Below, piece after piece: positions 51,671 to 61,233 of a stretch of DNA of 64,000 bases. Below the pieces are notes generated by a model. That model did no database searches. It was not told the DNA's origin and saw nothing but the letters and a program-made list of their open reading frames with translations. This stretch comes from JBDIVL01 sp039794405 (GTDB lineage: Bacteria; Planctomycetota; Brocadiia; Brocadiales; Brocadiaceae). Made by a program: the position numbers and the translations under genes. Numbering within the stretch: the first letter of the stretch is position 1; every line of letters starts with the position of its first letter. The stretch lies in contig JBDIVL010000024.1 in the NCBI GenBank assembly GCA_039794405.1, positions 1 to 64,000 of the forward strand, given 5' to 3'.

Positions 51671-54565
51671 ATGTTTACTATAAAACCCTACGAATGTCTA
51701 AAATCTTCACAAGAAATTAAAAAGTGGTATAACGAAAATTATTATTTCCTCTCACTCGGCGGATTATGGTTTAAAGGTGAAGAACCAAACACCATGGACC
51801 CTGCTCTATTCAATCGGGCAAGGTTACGGTTCCTGATCTGCAGGTTATCCACATACCGCGATGTATCAGCTTCCATCTCTCATTCCATAGTAGCTCAGAT
51901 TGCTCAGGAGGTTGAAGGTGTTTTCACCGATTTTGCCTTTTTACCACCGCCTAAAGATACGGAGATAATGACCTCTTCTAAAATTCCTCTCTGGACGGGC
52001 ACCACTTCGAAAGAACCACCATGCGCATTTGACGTACTCGGCATCAGTAATTCCTTTATACTGGAATTACTCAACTTACCAAAACTTCTATATTTTTCAG
52101 GCATTCCACTCTTCAAAAACGAACGTATGATGCGCGCTGATATCCCGCTTATCGTACTTGGAGGCACCAACGCTGCAGTAACGTCTCTGTTGCACGGTCC
52201 TATAAAGGAACAGGGGTTCGGAAATAATTATGGACTCGTAGATGCTGTACTCGTCGGTGAGGGGGAGTATTCAATAAAACAGTTTTTAGAAATCGTCAAA
52301 AGAGGAAGGTCATCGGGCCTGAATAAAACGGAAATTTTAAATGCCTGTCATGGGAAGGTCGATGGGTTTTATGAACCCGATAAATACGAACACCAATACA
52401 AGAGCATTAAACATCATCCCCAAATAACACATGACAAAGCAGAAGAGGCAGATGCAGATCAAGGGGATATGCAAATCAAAAGGGATCTCGTACGGATAGT
52501 ACCGAAAGAATCACCTATAGCGTATCCAGTAAAAAGCGCCGTTGTATACGATCTCAATCAAGTAAGGGCTATGGAATCTGAGCCTATATGGTATGAGACA
52601 GAAAACTTTGGTGTTGGAAGCCTGCAGATCAGTAATGGATGCCCTTGCTTTTGTGCCTTTTGTGCTGAGAGCTGGGAGAGAAAACCATATCGTGAACGAT
52701 CCCTATCGAGGCTTTTAGAGGAGTTAAGAACGGCAAAGGCACACCAGGGACTTGATACCATCAACCTCTTAAGTTTTAATTTTAATACCCATTCAGAATT
52801 ATATCCGATGATTTTATCTTTTTACAAGGAGATAGCCAATATTAGTCTGAAGAGCCAGCGGTTTGATTTGTTATCAACAGACAGGTTTCTTGCAGAAGTA
52901 CTTCAAATAATCGGAAAGACAACGATAAGCTGCGGCATGGAGGGTATCAGTGAAAGACTCCGCCGTTACATGCATAAAAATCTTACAGAAGAGCAAATCT
53001 ACAAGGCATGCGGGCTCTTGTTCGAAAGAGGTATCAGGGAGTTAAAGATATTTCTCATCAGCACAGGACTGGAAAAAGAAGAAGATTTTGGGGAATTCGG
53101 GAGATTTGTTAAGAGCCTCAGCGATTTGAAAAACCTGTCGGGCAGTAACGTACGTATTATTTTCAGCCTGACACCCCTGTATTACCCGCCACATACCCCG
53201 TTACAATTCCACTCATGTTTAACGGCAATTGAAGACAAAAGGTATATACGGCGGGAAATTGAGCGTATCTGTGAATCTTACGGCATGGAATTCAGGGAGA
53301 GTGCTACTTATGAAGAGACCTGGCTCATGCAGCTCATAGCGATGGGCGATAGACAGCTAACCCCGGCCCTTATCCGTTCATCAATTACGGATGGTTTTCT
53401 GTATTATAATACGGTACCCAAACAAGTACTGAAAAACTGGCGTACCTATCTCACGGAATTAGGATTATCAGAGGGTAATTATTTTCGGGCAAAAAGGAAA
53501 GACGATGTTTTTCCCTGGGATGATATTGACCCGGGCATTTCAAAAAAGTTTTTATGGGACGAATATGAGCGCTCCGTTCGTTTTATAGAACGTGAGTACT
53601 GCCTGGGCCGTCCACAAGTAGAAGCGCAATGCCTTGGCTGCGGAGCATGCCCAACAACTACCCATGTTAAAAGGATTACGCAGCATACACCTTCCCAACC
53701 TTTTCTTCTGGAAGAATTTTATGAAATTGCCAGGAGGAAACGAAACTCCTCTATACTCCGGGCGGTTGTAAAAATTGAACCCGGGATGCGTTTGGTACCA
53801 AAGCAATTTATCGGGGTTGCTATCGCACGTTCTCTCATGCTCGCATTGCCTGAAATTACACCATATTATCACACATCATCAGGATACCTGAGGAATTTCA
53901 TCGAAAATAAAGCTACAACTGACTTTACTTATGGTATCAACGTCTACGATATATCATTTTTATCGGAAGCAGCAGAAAAAGGATTATTGAGCCAGGAAAC
54001 TCTCTTCCAAAAAACAGCGGCAATACAGAAATACTGTCAAGGATTCGGAATTAAGGAGTTTGTTTTCAATCCCGGCAACCTGCCCGAGGTAAAGTATATA
54101 CTCTATAAAATATATTTTACCAAGGATTTTACAAGACCTCTCGTAGAACAAAAACTGGGAAAATATCTTCACGCTAGCTATGTTAAGCATACGTTATTAA
54201 AAAGAGACGGCCACACAATATTCAAAGTAGACGCTAAGAGCAAAAAAAACGCTGTGGTTCTCTACGCGGAGATTATTGACAAAAAGTATCCGAACACATC
54301 TGAATCAGAAACGGAACTTCCCATTTTCCTGGTTGCAGCAAAACGTTTTGATATTCAGACATTTTTGGAGATCTTTTATGGGTTTGAGAGGAGACGAGAA
54401 TTCATTCGAACAAAAATAGAAGCATTAGGATACTATGGAAAAAATCCTGCGCTGCAAAGGGATGTAAGGTGTGCTTCGTGTTCTGAGTATATTCATGAGA
54501 CTTTTCTCTTCGGGAAACCGCTCAGGGAACATCAATGTCTTATCTGTAGTTTAAAGACTTTATAA
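51671..54565 (+). CDS. Large radical-SAM protein with B12-binding-like N-domain and C-terminal zinc-like motif
   Basis: About 964 residues from ATG 51671 (MFTIKPYECLKSSQEIKKW). Residues about 30-280 resemble a B12-binding-type N-domain (RADIPLIVLGGTNAAVTSLL, DAVLVGEGEYSIKQFLEIV). The radical-SAM core follows, with ISNGCPCFCAFCAESWERKP giving C-x3-C-x2-C. A third region has CLGCGACPTTTHVKRITQHT, cysteines likely to bind a second cluster or metal. The C-terminal 250 residues are not recognised and end with CASCSEY and QCLICS, a CxxC pair like a zinc ribbon. Composition resembles radical-SAM/DUF-linked proteins of unknown reaction. The 164-residue segment after the first Cys-rich motif is unusual in length. 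It is not obviously co-transcribed with others. Confidence 0.85.
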   Translation: MFTIKPYECLKSSQEIKKWYNENYYFLSLGGLWFKGEEPNTMDPALFNRARLRFLICRLSTYRDVSASISHSIVAQIAQEVEGVFTDFAFLPPPKDTEIMTSSKIPLWTGTTSKEPPCAFDVLGISNSFILELLNLPKLLYFSGIPLFKNERMMRADIPLIVLGGTNAAVTSLLHGPIKEQGFGNNYGLVDAVLVGEGEYSIKQFLEIVKRGRSSGLNKTEILNACHGKVDGFYEPDKYEHQYKSIKHHPQITHDKAEEADADQGDMQIKRDLVRIVPKESPIAYPVKSAVVYDLNQVRAMESEPIWYETENFGVGSLQISNGCPCFCAFCAESWERKPYRERSLSRLLEELRTAKAHQGLDTINLLSFNFNTHSELYPMILSFYKEIANISLKSQRFDLLSTDRFLAEVLQIIGKTTISCGMEGISERLRRYMHKNLTEEQIYKACGLLFERGIRELKIFLISTGLEKEEDFGEFGRFVKSLSDLKNLSGSNVRIIFSLTPLYYPPHTPLQFHSCLTAIEDKRYIRREIERICESYGMEFRESATYEETWLMQLIAMGDRQLTPALIRSSITDGFLYYNTVPKQVLKNWRTYLTELGLSEGNYFRAKRKDDVFPWDDIDPGISKKFLWDEYERSVRFIEREYCLGRPQVEAQCLGCGACPTTTHVKRITQHTPSQPFLLEEFYEIARRKRNSSILRAVVKIEPGMRLVPKQFIGVAIARSLMLALPEITPYYHTSSGYLRNFIENKATTDFTYGINVYDISFLSEAAEKGLLSQETLFQKTAAIQKYCQGFGIKEFVFNPGNLPEVKYILYKIYFTKDFTRPLVEQKLGKYLHASYVKHTLLKRDGHTIFKVDAKSKKNAVVLYAEIIDKKYPNTSESETELPIFLVAAKRFDIQTFLEIFYGFERRREFIRTKIEALGYYGKNPALQRDVRCASCSEYIHETFLFGKPLREHQCLICSLKTL

Positions 54566-54577
54566 GCCTTTTATCGC

Positions 54578-55801
54578 TCAGCAGCATACAAGAATCAACA
54601 TCCCAATACCAACAGAAACTACCGTTGTTGTGATACCTATCCTAAAAAAATCCCAAAACCCCACATGAACATATTCTTTCGAAAGTTCTAAAACGATCAT
54701 ATTGGCAACGGAACCCATGATCGTCAAATTACCGGCAAAGGTACTACTCATAGCAAGGACGTACCACATAGTTTTTGGATCAAGAAATTTCTCAATCCAT
54801 GTTGCCGATAAGAGCACGAAAGGGACATTTGAGACAAGATTAGAGGCAATTACAGAAAAGATACTAAAATGAACGATTTGACCAGATACCGTATTTCCCA
54901 GATAAGGCTCCACAACGTTATGCGCCATGGTTAAAAAACCGGCCTTATTGATACCACCCGTCACAATAAATAACCCGCTGAAAAATAAGAGCAATGTCCA
55001 ATCAACCTCTTCCATAGCATGTTGTGGCTTTACCCCCGATATGATAATTAAGGCAAGTCCACCTGTTATCGAGGACAACGGAAGGTTACCGGTAAAGATA
55101 AATCCTAAAAAGACACAAAAAAGCACACCGAGAGACTTTATCGTAAGTGTTCCGTGAAGTTCCGGTTTTACTAATGCAATTGAATCGAATCTCTTAAAGT
55201 TAATATCTTTTCTGAAGAATACGTAAATAATAAGCACATTTGCTATAAGGCTGAGTATCCCTATAGGAAGGAGGTGTAAGGTAAAATCTAAATATGGTAT
55301 TTTTGAAAAAATGCCGACAAGCATATTTTGTGGATTACCCGTCAAAGTAACAACACTTCCAATATTAGATGAGGTTGCCAGAGCTATAAGATAAGGAATA
55401 GGATTCAGTTTTGTCTGATGTAAGGCAAGGATAAGAAGAGGGGTAAACATCAAACAAATAGTATCGTTGACAAAGAGAGCGGATAGAATTCCACTCGAAA
55501 ACGATACAAAGCAGAGCAAAAGAAAAGAATTCTTCGCATGGGAAATCAACAAATAGGAAAGGTATTTGAAGGAATTTGCTATCTTGAAGTAGGCAATAAT
55601 GAGCATCATTCCCAGGAGCAGGAGAATAGTATTAAAATCAATGGACCGGTATGCCTCATCCAGTGTTAATACACCTGTTATTACCATCAACACGGCGCCA
55701 AACAATGCACCTGACGGTCTGTCCAGACTATGCCATTTCATCTTTTGGGCAGAGATGATGACATAGGTAAGCATGAAAATAAGTAATGACTTAATAAACA
55801 A
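54578..55801 (-). CDS. ArsB/SLC13-type anion permease
   Basis: A 407-residue membrane protein with about eleven hydrophobic segments. Family blocks are ALFVNDTICLMFTPLLIL, SNIGSVVTLTGNPQNMLVG (substrate-binding loop) and SNLVSNVPFVLLSATWIE in the mirrored half. Members carry dicarboxylates, arsenite, sulfate or act as Na+/H+ antiporters. The substrate is not readable here. Its start overlaps the end of the MFS gene upstream by 11 bases, so the two transporters are co-expressed. It faces the radical-SAM gene tail to tail with a gap of 12 bases. Confidence 0.88.
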   Translation of the reverse strand: MFIKSLLIFMLTYVIISAQKMKWHSLDRPSGALFGAVLMVITGVLTLDEAYRSIDFNTILLLLGMMLIIAYFKIANSFKYLSYLLISHAKNSFLLLCFVSFSSGILSALFVNDTICLMFTPLLILALHQTKLNPIPYLIALATSSNIGSVVTLTGNPQNMLVGIFSKIPYLDFTLHLLPIGILSLIANVLIIYVFFRKDINFKRFDSIALVKPELHGTLTIKSLGVLFCVFLGFIFTGNLPLSSITGGLALIIISGVKPQHAMEEVDWTLLLFFSGLFIVTGGINKAGFLTMAHNVVEPYLGNTVSGQIVHFSIFSVIASNLVSNVPFVLLSATWIEKFLDPKTMWYVLAMSSTFAGNLTIMGSVANMIVLELSKEYVHVGFWDFFRIGITTTVVSVGIGMLILVCC

Positions 55802-57053
55802 TTTTTCTAATTTCTTTTACACGTCTTAATAAGACTATGGATACAATAATCCTCAAGCATGATGAAATGGCAAAGAGGGCAAGGAGTTTATATCCGAACA
55901 AAGGCGGTATATGGGTTGCAAGAAAACCACCAAGCAGGTTGCCGGCACAAATTGCAATACCATTGAAAGTATTAAAATACGATATACACCGGGTCCTCTT
56001 TTCAGGGATCACAGAATCATAGATAAAATTGGAGGAACAAAGATTAAATCCTGCCCAGAATATACCTGCCAATATTTGAATCCCCATTAAGAAATATACG
56101 TTTCTTGAAAGGAGCCAAAAGGCGGGTAAGACGGATACAATAAGGCTGCATATCCTAATAATTTCCCAATTTCCAAGGGAGTCTGCACGACGCCCCCAGT
56201 AGCTTACCGCTAAAATACTGGCAAGCGGAACAACGGTAGTAACGATTGTATACGTAATATAGGAAAATCCCAGATCGCGAAGCATAAATACAGGAAAAAA
56301 CGGAGAGGCTATGAATACTGCAAAGTTAAAAAAACTATGAAAAGCCACATATTTCCCAAAATTTCCACCATTTAACCTGCGAACAAACTCTCCAAACGAA
56401 AAATAATGTTCCTGCTTTACTTCTAAGGGTGGCTCATACATCCTGCTGAGAAAATAACATGAAATGTACCTTGAAACCATTGCAAGAAGAAATATTACGG
56501 TGAAACCAATAAAATGTTGTTTCTGAAATACACTTAAAATGTAACCGGCCAAAAACGCACTGACCACCGTTACCAGACCAACAAGCCTTCCACGTTTGCT
56601 AAAAAAGGCCCCTCTTCTTCTCTCAGGGACAAGGTTTGCCATAAGTGATCCCCATGCGGGATGGGCAAAAGAGACAAACAATACATAAAACGTATAAAAG
56701 CATATAAGTGAATTGACTTGAAAGAATCGTGGAAGGTAAGGAGTCAACGCAATAGGTAACAGCATAAAGGCTTGAAAGAAGACCGAAAGTACGATAATCT
56801 TCTTCCGGCTCCCAAGTCGCTCGGTAAGATCTGCGGCCTTAAGTTGAACAAGTGAAGGGACGAGATGAGCAAATGAGCTTAACAGCCCGATCTGGAGATT
56901 TGTAGCGCCGAGTGCAACGGCAAAAGGGTTTATATAATTATCCCCAAATCCGGTTGTTGCAGCAAAGGCTACACCATCTTTAAGGGAAAATGTAAGACTT
57001 TTCCTAACAGCAATTCTCTCTTGCTGTTTATTACTAACAGAACCAGAGGCCAT
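55791..57053 (-). CDS. MFS transporter
   Basis: A 420-residue major facilitator with about twelve membrane segments. A soluble basic N-terminus (SNKQQERIAVRKSLTFSLKD) is followed by GFGDNYINPFAVALGATNLQ, the A-type loop LTERLGSRKKIIVLS and its repeat RRADSLGNWEIIR. The substrate is unknown. It is followed with overlap by an ArsB/SLC13-type permease. The region upstream (57054-57643) has only repeats. Confidence 0.87.
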   Translation of the reverse strand: MASGSVSNKQQERIAVRKSLTFSLKDGVAFAATTGFGDNYINPFAVALGATNLQIGLLSSFAHLVPSLVQLKAADLTERLGSRKKIIVLSVFFQAFMLLPIALTPYLPRFFQVNSLICFYTFYVLFVSFAHPAWGSLMANLVPERRRGAFFSKRGRLVGLVTVVSAFLAGYILSVFQKQHFIGFTVIFLLAMVSRYISCYFLSRMYEPPLEVKQEHYFSFGEFVRRLNGGNFGKYVAFHSFFNFAVFIASPFFPVFMLRDLGFSYITYTIVTTVVPLASILAVSYWGRRADSLGNWEIIRICSLIVSVLPAFWLLSRNVYFLMGIQILAGIFWAGFNLCSSNFIYDSVIPEKRTRCISYFNTFNGIAICAGNLLGGFLATHIPPLFGYKLLALFAISSCLRIIVSIVLLRRVKEIRKIVY

Positions 57054-57202
57054 TTACAGCATTCCTTCGTGTTTTTACGTTTTTAAATAGCCTTTGATTT
57101 TATCAGTAATTTTAAGGCTTTCAAGGAAATTTATCTGGTATACAGATAAGAGAAAGGTTAACGGCTTTAGAGGTAAAGCTGGCCTCTATGGGAAAGTAAA
57201 GA

Positions 57203-57276
57203 TGTAGGGTAAGGCTTAGCCTTGCTTCCACGCCTGAATTTGTGCATGGGATAGCAACCTTAAAGGATTACCCTAC
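57203..57276. repeat. GTAGGGTAAGG palindromic repeat
   Basis: An imperfect inverted repeat begins GTAGGGTAAGGCTTAGCCTTGC and ends AACCTTAAAGGATTACCCTAC, with a short unpaired interior. It is related in its ends to the units at 17420 and 20104. Confidence 0.65.
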
Positions 57277-57297
57277 TCCTGTTTGAAATTCCTAGGC

Positions 57298-57440
57298 GTT
57301 AAATTATACCTTCGACGACTTTTTTATGGCACCTATGTAGGGAGAACCTTAGTTCGCCCAAACGGGAAACGAACATAAACGTTTTGAATCGTGCAGGGCA
57401 AGGGCGAACACAAGGTTCATCTATCCCTACAATAAGACAC
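57298..57440. repeat. Copy of the GTAGGG repeat family with flipped interior
   Basis: The left flank AAATTATACCTTCGACGACT, then GCACCTATGTAGGGAGAACC, corresponds to the left flank of the 51506 copy. The interior (AAACGGGAAACGAACATAAA, CGTTTTGAATCGTGCAGGGC) is the reverse complement of the 51506 interior. The right flank TCCCTACAATAAGACACTCC again agrees in orientation. No gene occupies the rest of 57054-57643. Confidence 0.75.
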
Positions 57441-57643
57441 TCCAATGGGCTACTTGGTTTCTATGGCTTGCTAACCCTGCAGATGAAGCCTTATATTGAG
57501 CATCGGCCGTTGTATGCTCCTGATTGGCATCAAGCATAGGAAACATGCAAAACATTTCGGTTCAATCATGGATGATAGAACCATTTCTATCAGAATACAC
57601 TTTCGCTTGCGGGTTTTGGGTTACAACGTTTCATTCGTTCGGG

Positions 57644-58894
57644 TCAGGGATATAACCCTCGTATCTTTTTAGCCTCTGCGACACGGCTTATGCCCAGCAT
57701 TAATGCGGCAGTACGCATATCAATACCTTTCTTATTAGAGAGCGCCAATACCCTATTGAACGTACTTACCATAACGTCTTTTAGTTTTCTCTGAATATCG
57801 TCTTCACTCCAAAAATAATATTGAATATCCTGCACCCATTCAAAATATGAGACAGTTACACCACCAGCATTGGCCAGTATATCTGGTACTAAAAATACCT
57901 TTTTATCCTGCAAAATCTTATCAGCTTCAGGAGTTGTCGGGCCGTTAGCACCCTCTACAATAACTTTGGCCTTTACTTTGTCAGCGTTCTTTTCTGTAAT
58001 TTGTCCTTCGATGGCAGCCGGAATAATAACATCACAGTCCAGCTCAAAGAGTTCCTGATTTGTTATCGCGTCTGCGTCCCTTAAACCAGTAACGTGTTTA
58101 TTTTCCGTAATATGGTGAGACAAATACGGGATAAGAATTCCTTTGGGATTGTAGACACCACCACTAATGTCACTCACTGCCACAATATTGCATCCTTGTT
58201 CATAAAGGAGCCTGGCTGCCACAGAACCAACATTCCCCATTCCCTGAATTACCACCCGTAAGCCGCGGAGATTTTTATATAAGACCCTTGCCCCTTCCAC
58301 AACCATATAGGCAACCCCTCGTCCCGTACCCTCTGCCCTTCCGAGAGAACCACCTAATAACAGAGGTTTCCCGGTAACCACACCCGGAATAGTATTACCC
58401 TGCTGCATGCTGTAGGTATCCATCATCCAGGCCATCGTCTGTGCATTGGTGTAGAGATCCGGCGCAGGAATATCTTTATCCGGCCCTATAATTTGAACAA
58501 TCTCAGTAGTATAACGCCGGGTCATGCGCTCGAGCTCGCCCTGTGACATTTCTTCAGGATTACACTGGACTCCCCCCTTTGCACCACCATAAGGCATATG
58601 CATAAGTGCACATTTCCACGTCATGAGCATGGCCAGCGCAGAGACTTCATCGAGATCAACATAAGGATGATACCGAATACCACCTTTCGAAGGACCAAGC
58701 GTAATATCGTGCTGTACCCGGTAACCTTTAAATACCTTTATTTTGCCGTTATCCATTTTAACAGGTACAGAAACAATAAGAGACCGCTTTGGCTGTCTCA
58801 TGCGCTCTCTTATTCCATCATCTATATTCAATATTTCCGCTACGGTATCATACTGCTTGATTGCAGTTTCGTAGAGAATACTATTATTTTTCAT
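57644..58894 (-). CDS. gdhA: Glutamate dehydrogenase
   Basis: A 416-residue enzyme (from ATG 58894, chosen because GAGGG lies eight bases upstream; the GTG at 58903 has none). It interconverts glutamate and 2-oxoglutarate plus ammonium. Catalytic block MPYGGAKGGVQCNPEEMSQG (catalytic Lys), substrate region YRVQHDITLGPSKGGIRYHP, and dinucleotide-binding GMGNVGSVAARLLYEQGC are present. Cofactor preference (NAD or NADP) is not certain from sequence. Length is that of the hexameric class. With the ammonium channel it links this region to nitrogen assimilation. Confidence 0.93.
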   Translation of the reverse strand: MKNNSILYETAIKQYDTVAEILNIDDGIRERMRQPKRSLIVSVPVKMDNGKIKVFKGYRVQHDITLGPSKGGIRYHPYVDLDEVSALAMLMTWKCALMHMPYGGAKGGVQCNPEEMSQGELERMTRRYTTEIVQIIGPDKDIPAPDLYTNAQTMAWMMDTYSMQQGNTIPGVVTGKPLLLGGSLGRAEGTGRGVAYMVVEGARVLYKNLRGLRVVIQGMGNVGSVAARLLYEQGCNIVAVSDISGGVYNPKGILIPYLSHHITENKHVTGLRDADAITNQELFELDCDVIIPAAIEGQITEKNADKVKAKVIVEGANGPTTPEADKILQDKKVFLVPDILANAGGVTVSYFEWVQDIQYYFWSEDDIQRKLKDVMVSTFNRVLALSNKKGIDMRTAALMLGISRVAEAKKIRGLYP

Positions 58895-58924
58895 ATCACA
58901 CACCCTCTTCTATTATTTATTATC

Positions 58925-59060
58925 TTATTTTCGCAGTCTATCTAAAGCCAGCAGAAACCCATGGATAATAGCTTGTGGCCCCGGGCGACAACCAGGAATA
59001 TAAACATCTACAGGAAACAACATTATCAGTCACATTCTTCACCGAAACTGTAATGGTGTT
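58925..59060 (-). pseudogene. Relic: C-terminus of a NuoB/HycG/HyfI-type subunit
   Basis: On the minus strand, LFPVDVYIPGCRPGPQAIIH is followed by GFLLALDRLRK-stop (58925). This is the C-terminal signature of complex-I subunit B and hydrogenase small subunits of the HycG/HyfI class (VDVYVPGCPPxPExxxxGL), including the last cluster-ligand Cys. Upstream the frame shifts (NTITVSVKNVTDNV) and ends, so only about 45 codons survive. It is the downstream member of three relics that follow hydrogenase-cluster gene order. Confidence 0.7.
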
Positions 59061-59288
59061 ATTTCCTTTTTATAAGGATATGAAGAAGTAACTATACCTG
59101 TTTGAAAACTTTTTTGGAATTTCGTGAACATTTTCTTTAATTAACCGAGAAAAACGCTAAAAACAGAAAAACAAATTAACCACGGACAAAATATTACCCT
59201 GCAGATGGGCGAAGCAAACTTACCACAAAGCTGTTTAAACGACATAAACCGTTCTTTTATTTATTTTCGAGTCTCCATAAGCCATTGC

Positions 59289-59505
59289 TTACAAATCAGT
59301 ACACGAATAACATAACTCAAAACTCTTATTAATCAAAGGGAAATCTGGGATTATGTTTCCAGGGATTGTATATGGAATCGCTGGCCAGTTGCAGAGTGAT
59401 GGTAATCTTACTTTCCTGAACAATCTATTATCCGGCACTGTCATAATCCAGTAAACATTTTCACCCCGAGGAGATTCCACGTAACTCAATGCCTTCATTA
59501 TGATA
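59289..59505 (-). pseudogene. Relic: C-terminus of a HycE/HyfG-type large subunit
   Basis: A minus-strand ORF reads LSYVESPRGENVYWIMTVPD, then FRKVRLPSLCNWPAIPYTIP and GNIIPDFPLINKSFELCYSC-TDL-stop. ESPRGE...VR-PS--NWPA-PY---GN-I-DFPLI--S---CYSCT is the C-terminal signature of NuoD-related hydrogenase large subunits. It includes the final Cys-x-x-Cys region that in active hydrogenases binds NiFe (here CYSCTD). Only about 70 codons remain, and the upstream side joins directly to a different gene's start. Confidence 0.75.
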
Positions 59506-59787
59506 AACAGGAATAAGGCAGATTACGGAAATGGCAAGGACAAAATAGGAGGAAAGCGGATCTAACAGAAAACTGCATGGAATGATGGGAAGAAGTAAAG
59601 GGAAATCGAGATATACCGAATTGTCCGCCAGCACAATTACAGCAACTGCAATACTAAAACAGGAAGCAATTGCGACAAAAATAGGTGAAATATAGTTCCT
59701 CAGCTTTTGCCATCTAAAAAAGCAAAGAGCAAACAAGTAACCAACAACGTACAAAATTATCGATATAATAAATAAATGCCCAGCCAT
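59500..59787 (-). pseudogene. Relic: N-terminus of a HyfB/NuoL-type membrane subunit
   Basis: From ATG 59787 about 95 codons encode three hydrophobic segments and FSIAVAVIVLADNSVYLDFP, then LLDPLSSYFVLAISVICLIP, the usual start of proton-translocating HyfB/HycC/NuoL-like antiporter subunits. The match ends at about 59500. There the sequence switches, in another frame, to the tail of a large-subunit gene, so one deletion removed the end of this gene and the start of the other. Confidence 0.65.
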
Positions 59788-60195
59788 GGTTTACTTTATC
59801 TCAATAAAACGAAAAACACTTACCAAATGCCAGGAAACACCCCCCCTGCGATTTATCTAAGAATCGATATTCCGACTTGCACACAAAGCTTACCTTGACC
59901 GATTTATTGATTAATACTGGCTTTACATTACACCGAAAAGCCAGATAAAAGTTATAAAAAACCAACAGATAAAACATCTTAAAAAAGAAACCCTTCTAAA
60001 ATACGAGAAGACAAAGAAACGTTTTACCGCGACAAATGTTTCCACCAAAGTATCTTAACCATTAAAGCAAATTAATTGGAACAAAAGTATACTTTCGTTT
60101 ACTTATAAGTCAAGAGTAAAAAAGTTTGTAACTATTCAAATCCAGAATTGAAACGAGCAGAATACACTGGAAATCGAGCTTACAAACGTAACATT
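59788..60195. other. Gene-free stretch upstream of the hydrogenase relics
   Basis: AT-rich, about 400 bases. No gene, repeat or clear promoter is recognised. It would have contained the promoter of the former hydrogenase-like operon. Confidence 0.4.
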
Positions 60196-61233
60196 TTACC
60201 GTTTTTCATAAATAATGAACTTCTTTGCCAGGAAACAAGGATGGTAGGACGTTTTTGCCTTCCTAAGGCCTTCAATGCCCCAGTCTTCACCTGCATTAAT
60301 ATATTCAACGTCAGAAAAATTACTCGCACAAAACTGTTGGTATATGAACTGTGGCATACCATGGAAGCGATTATTAGTCTTCTCAATAAGAACAGAAGCA
60401 GTGTTTAATGTGATAGGTTCTCCTATCGTAATACCCTCAATTTTATCATCAATGGTAATAATCGCCCCTGTTAGTCCCAATTCTTCAGAAAATATGATAG
60501 CACATTTAGATGCCTCTGCCTCATGAATAAGGCCATACTGATAATGAATTTCGTGGTGATTTAAGAGGTTCTTCTCATTAACCTTCTCATCTTTCCATCG
60601 GTCTATCATAATGAGGGCATCTGCAATATGTCTGGGGTAGAATTTTTCGAAGGATGCAATGTGATGCTTTTTAAAGGAGTTTATCTCATTTCTCTTCTTT
60701 TCATACTTTCTGCCGGCAAGTTTTATGAGATCGGATGTTTTGTAGATGTAATCAGGATAACTTTCAACAATGCGGTAGGAACTATTATCAAAAAAATTCA
60801 GAAAATCTTCATAAACATAATTGATATAAAATTCAGAACTTCTGCAACCGTCAATCTCCTTCATAATGGAAAAACACTCGCTTAAGGTATCTGAAATATT
60901 ATTTTTCCCAAGGGGTGGAAGCAACATGCACATGCCCTTTGGCGTTACTCCAAAGAGACAAAAATTGCCATTAATAATCTTCCATAATAACTCAATTGAA
61001 CCTTTCCATATAAAATTATTCGCAAAAGAATAGTCACATAAATAAACATTTTCCTCTTTTACGTATTTGTCAAAAAGTTTTTTATCTCCAATCTTTAAGC
61101 TATTTAAACCATAAGATTTACACTTTTCTTCTATGCTGGAATGAAGTTCTGCTGTTTCTGGTAAGTTAGCCCCAATAAGTTGTAAAATGGCCTCTCTCCT
61201 AGTGCGGTATTGCACTGCGCTCGATACACACAC
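60196..61233 (-). CDS. DUF2156-type (phosphatidylglycerol lysyltransferase C-domain) protein
   Basis: A 345-residue protein whose body matches the double-GNAT DUF2156/LPG-synthase C-terminal domain: LKIGDKKLFDKYVKEENVYL, YSFANNFIWKGSIELLWKII, YDYIYKTSDLIKLAGRKYE-like KKRNEINSFKK and YINAGEDWGIEGLRKAKTSY. Relatives transfer amino acids to lipids from aminoacyl-tRNA, or have unknown roles. The recognisable domain starts near residue 43, and the GTG start at 61233 gives an odd N-terminus (CVSSAVQYRTRREAILQLIG), so the true start may be further inside. No membrane flippase domain is fused. Confidence 0.8.
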   Translation of the reverse strand: MCVSSAVQYRTRREAILQLIGANLPETAELHSSIEEKCKSYGLNSLKIGDKKLFDKYVKEENVYLCDYSFANNFIWKGSIELLWKIINGNFCLFGVTPKGMCMLLPPLGKNNISDTLSECFSIMKEIDGCRSSEFYINYVYEDFLNFFDNSSYRIVESYPDYIYKTSDLIKLAGRKYEKKRNEINSFKKHHIASFEKFYPRHIADALIMIDRWKDEKVNEKNLLNHHEIHYQYGLIHEAEASKCAIIFSEELGLTGAIITIDDKIEGITIGEPITLNTASVLIEKTNNRFHGMPQFIYQQFCASNFSDVEYINAGEDWGIEGLRKAKTSYHPCFLAKKFIIYEKR

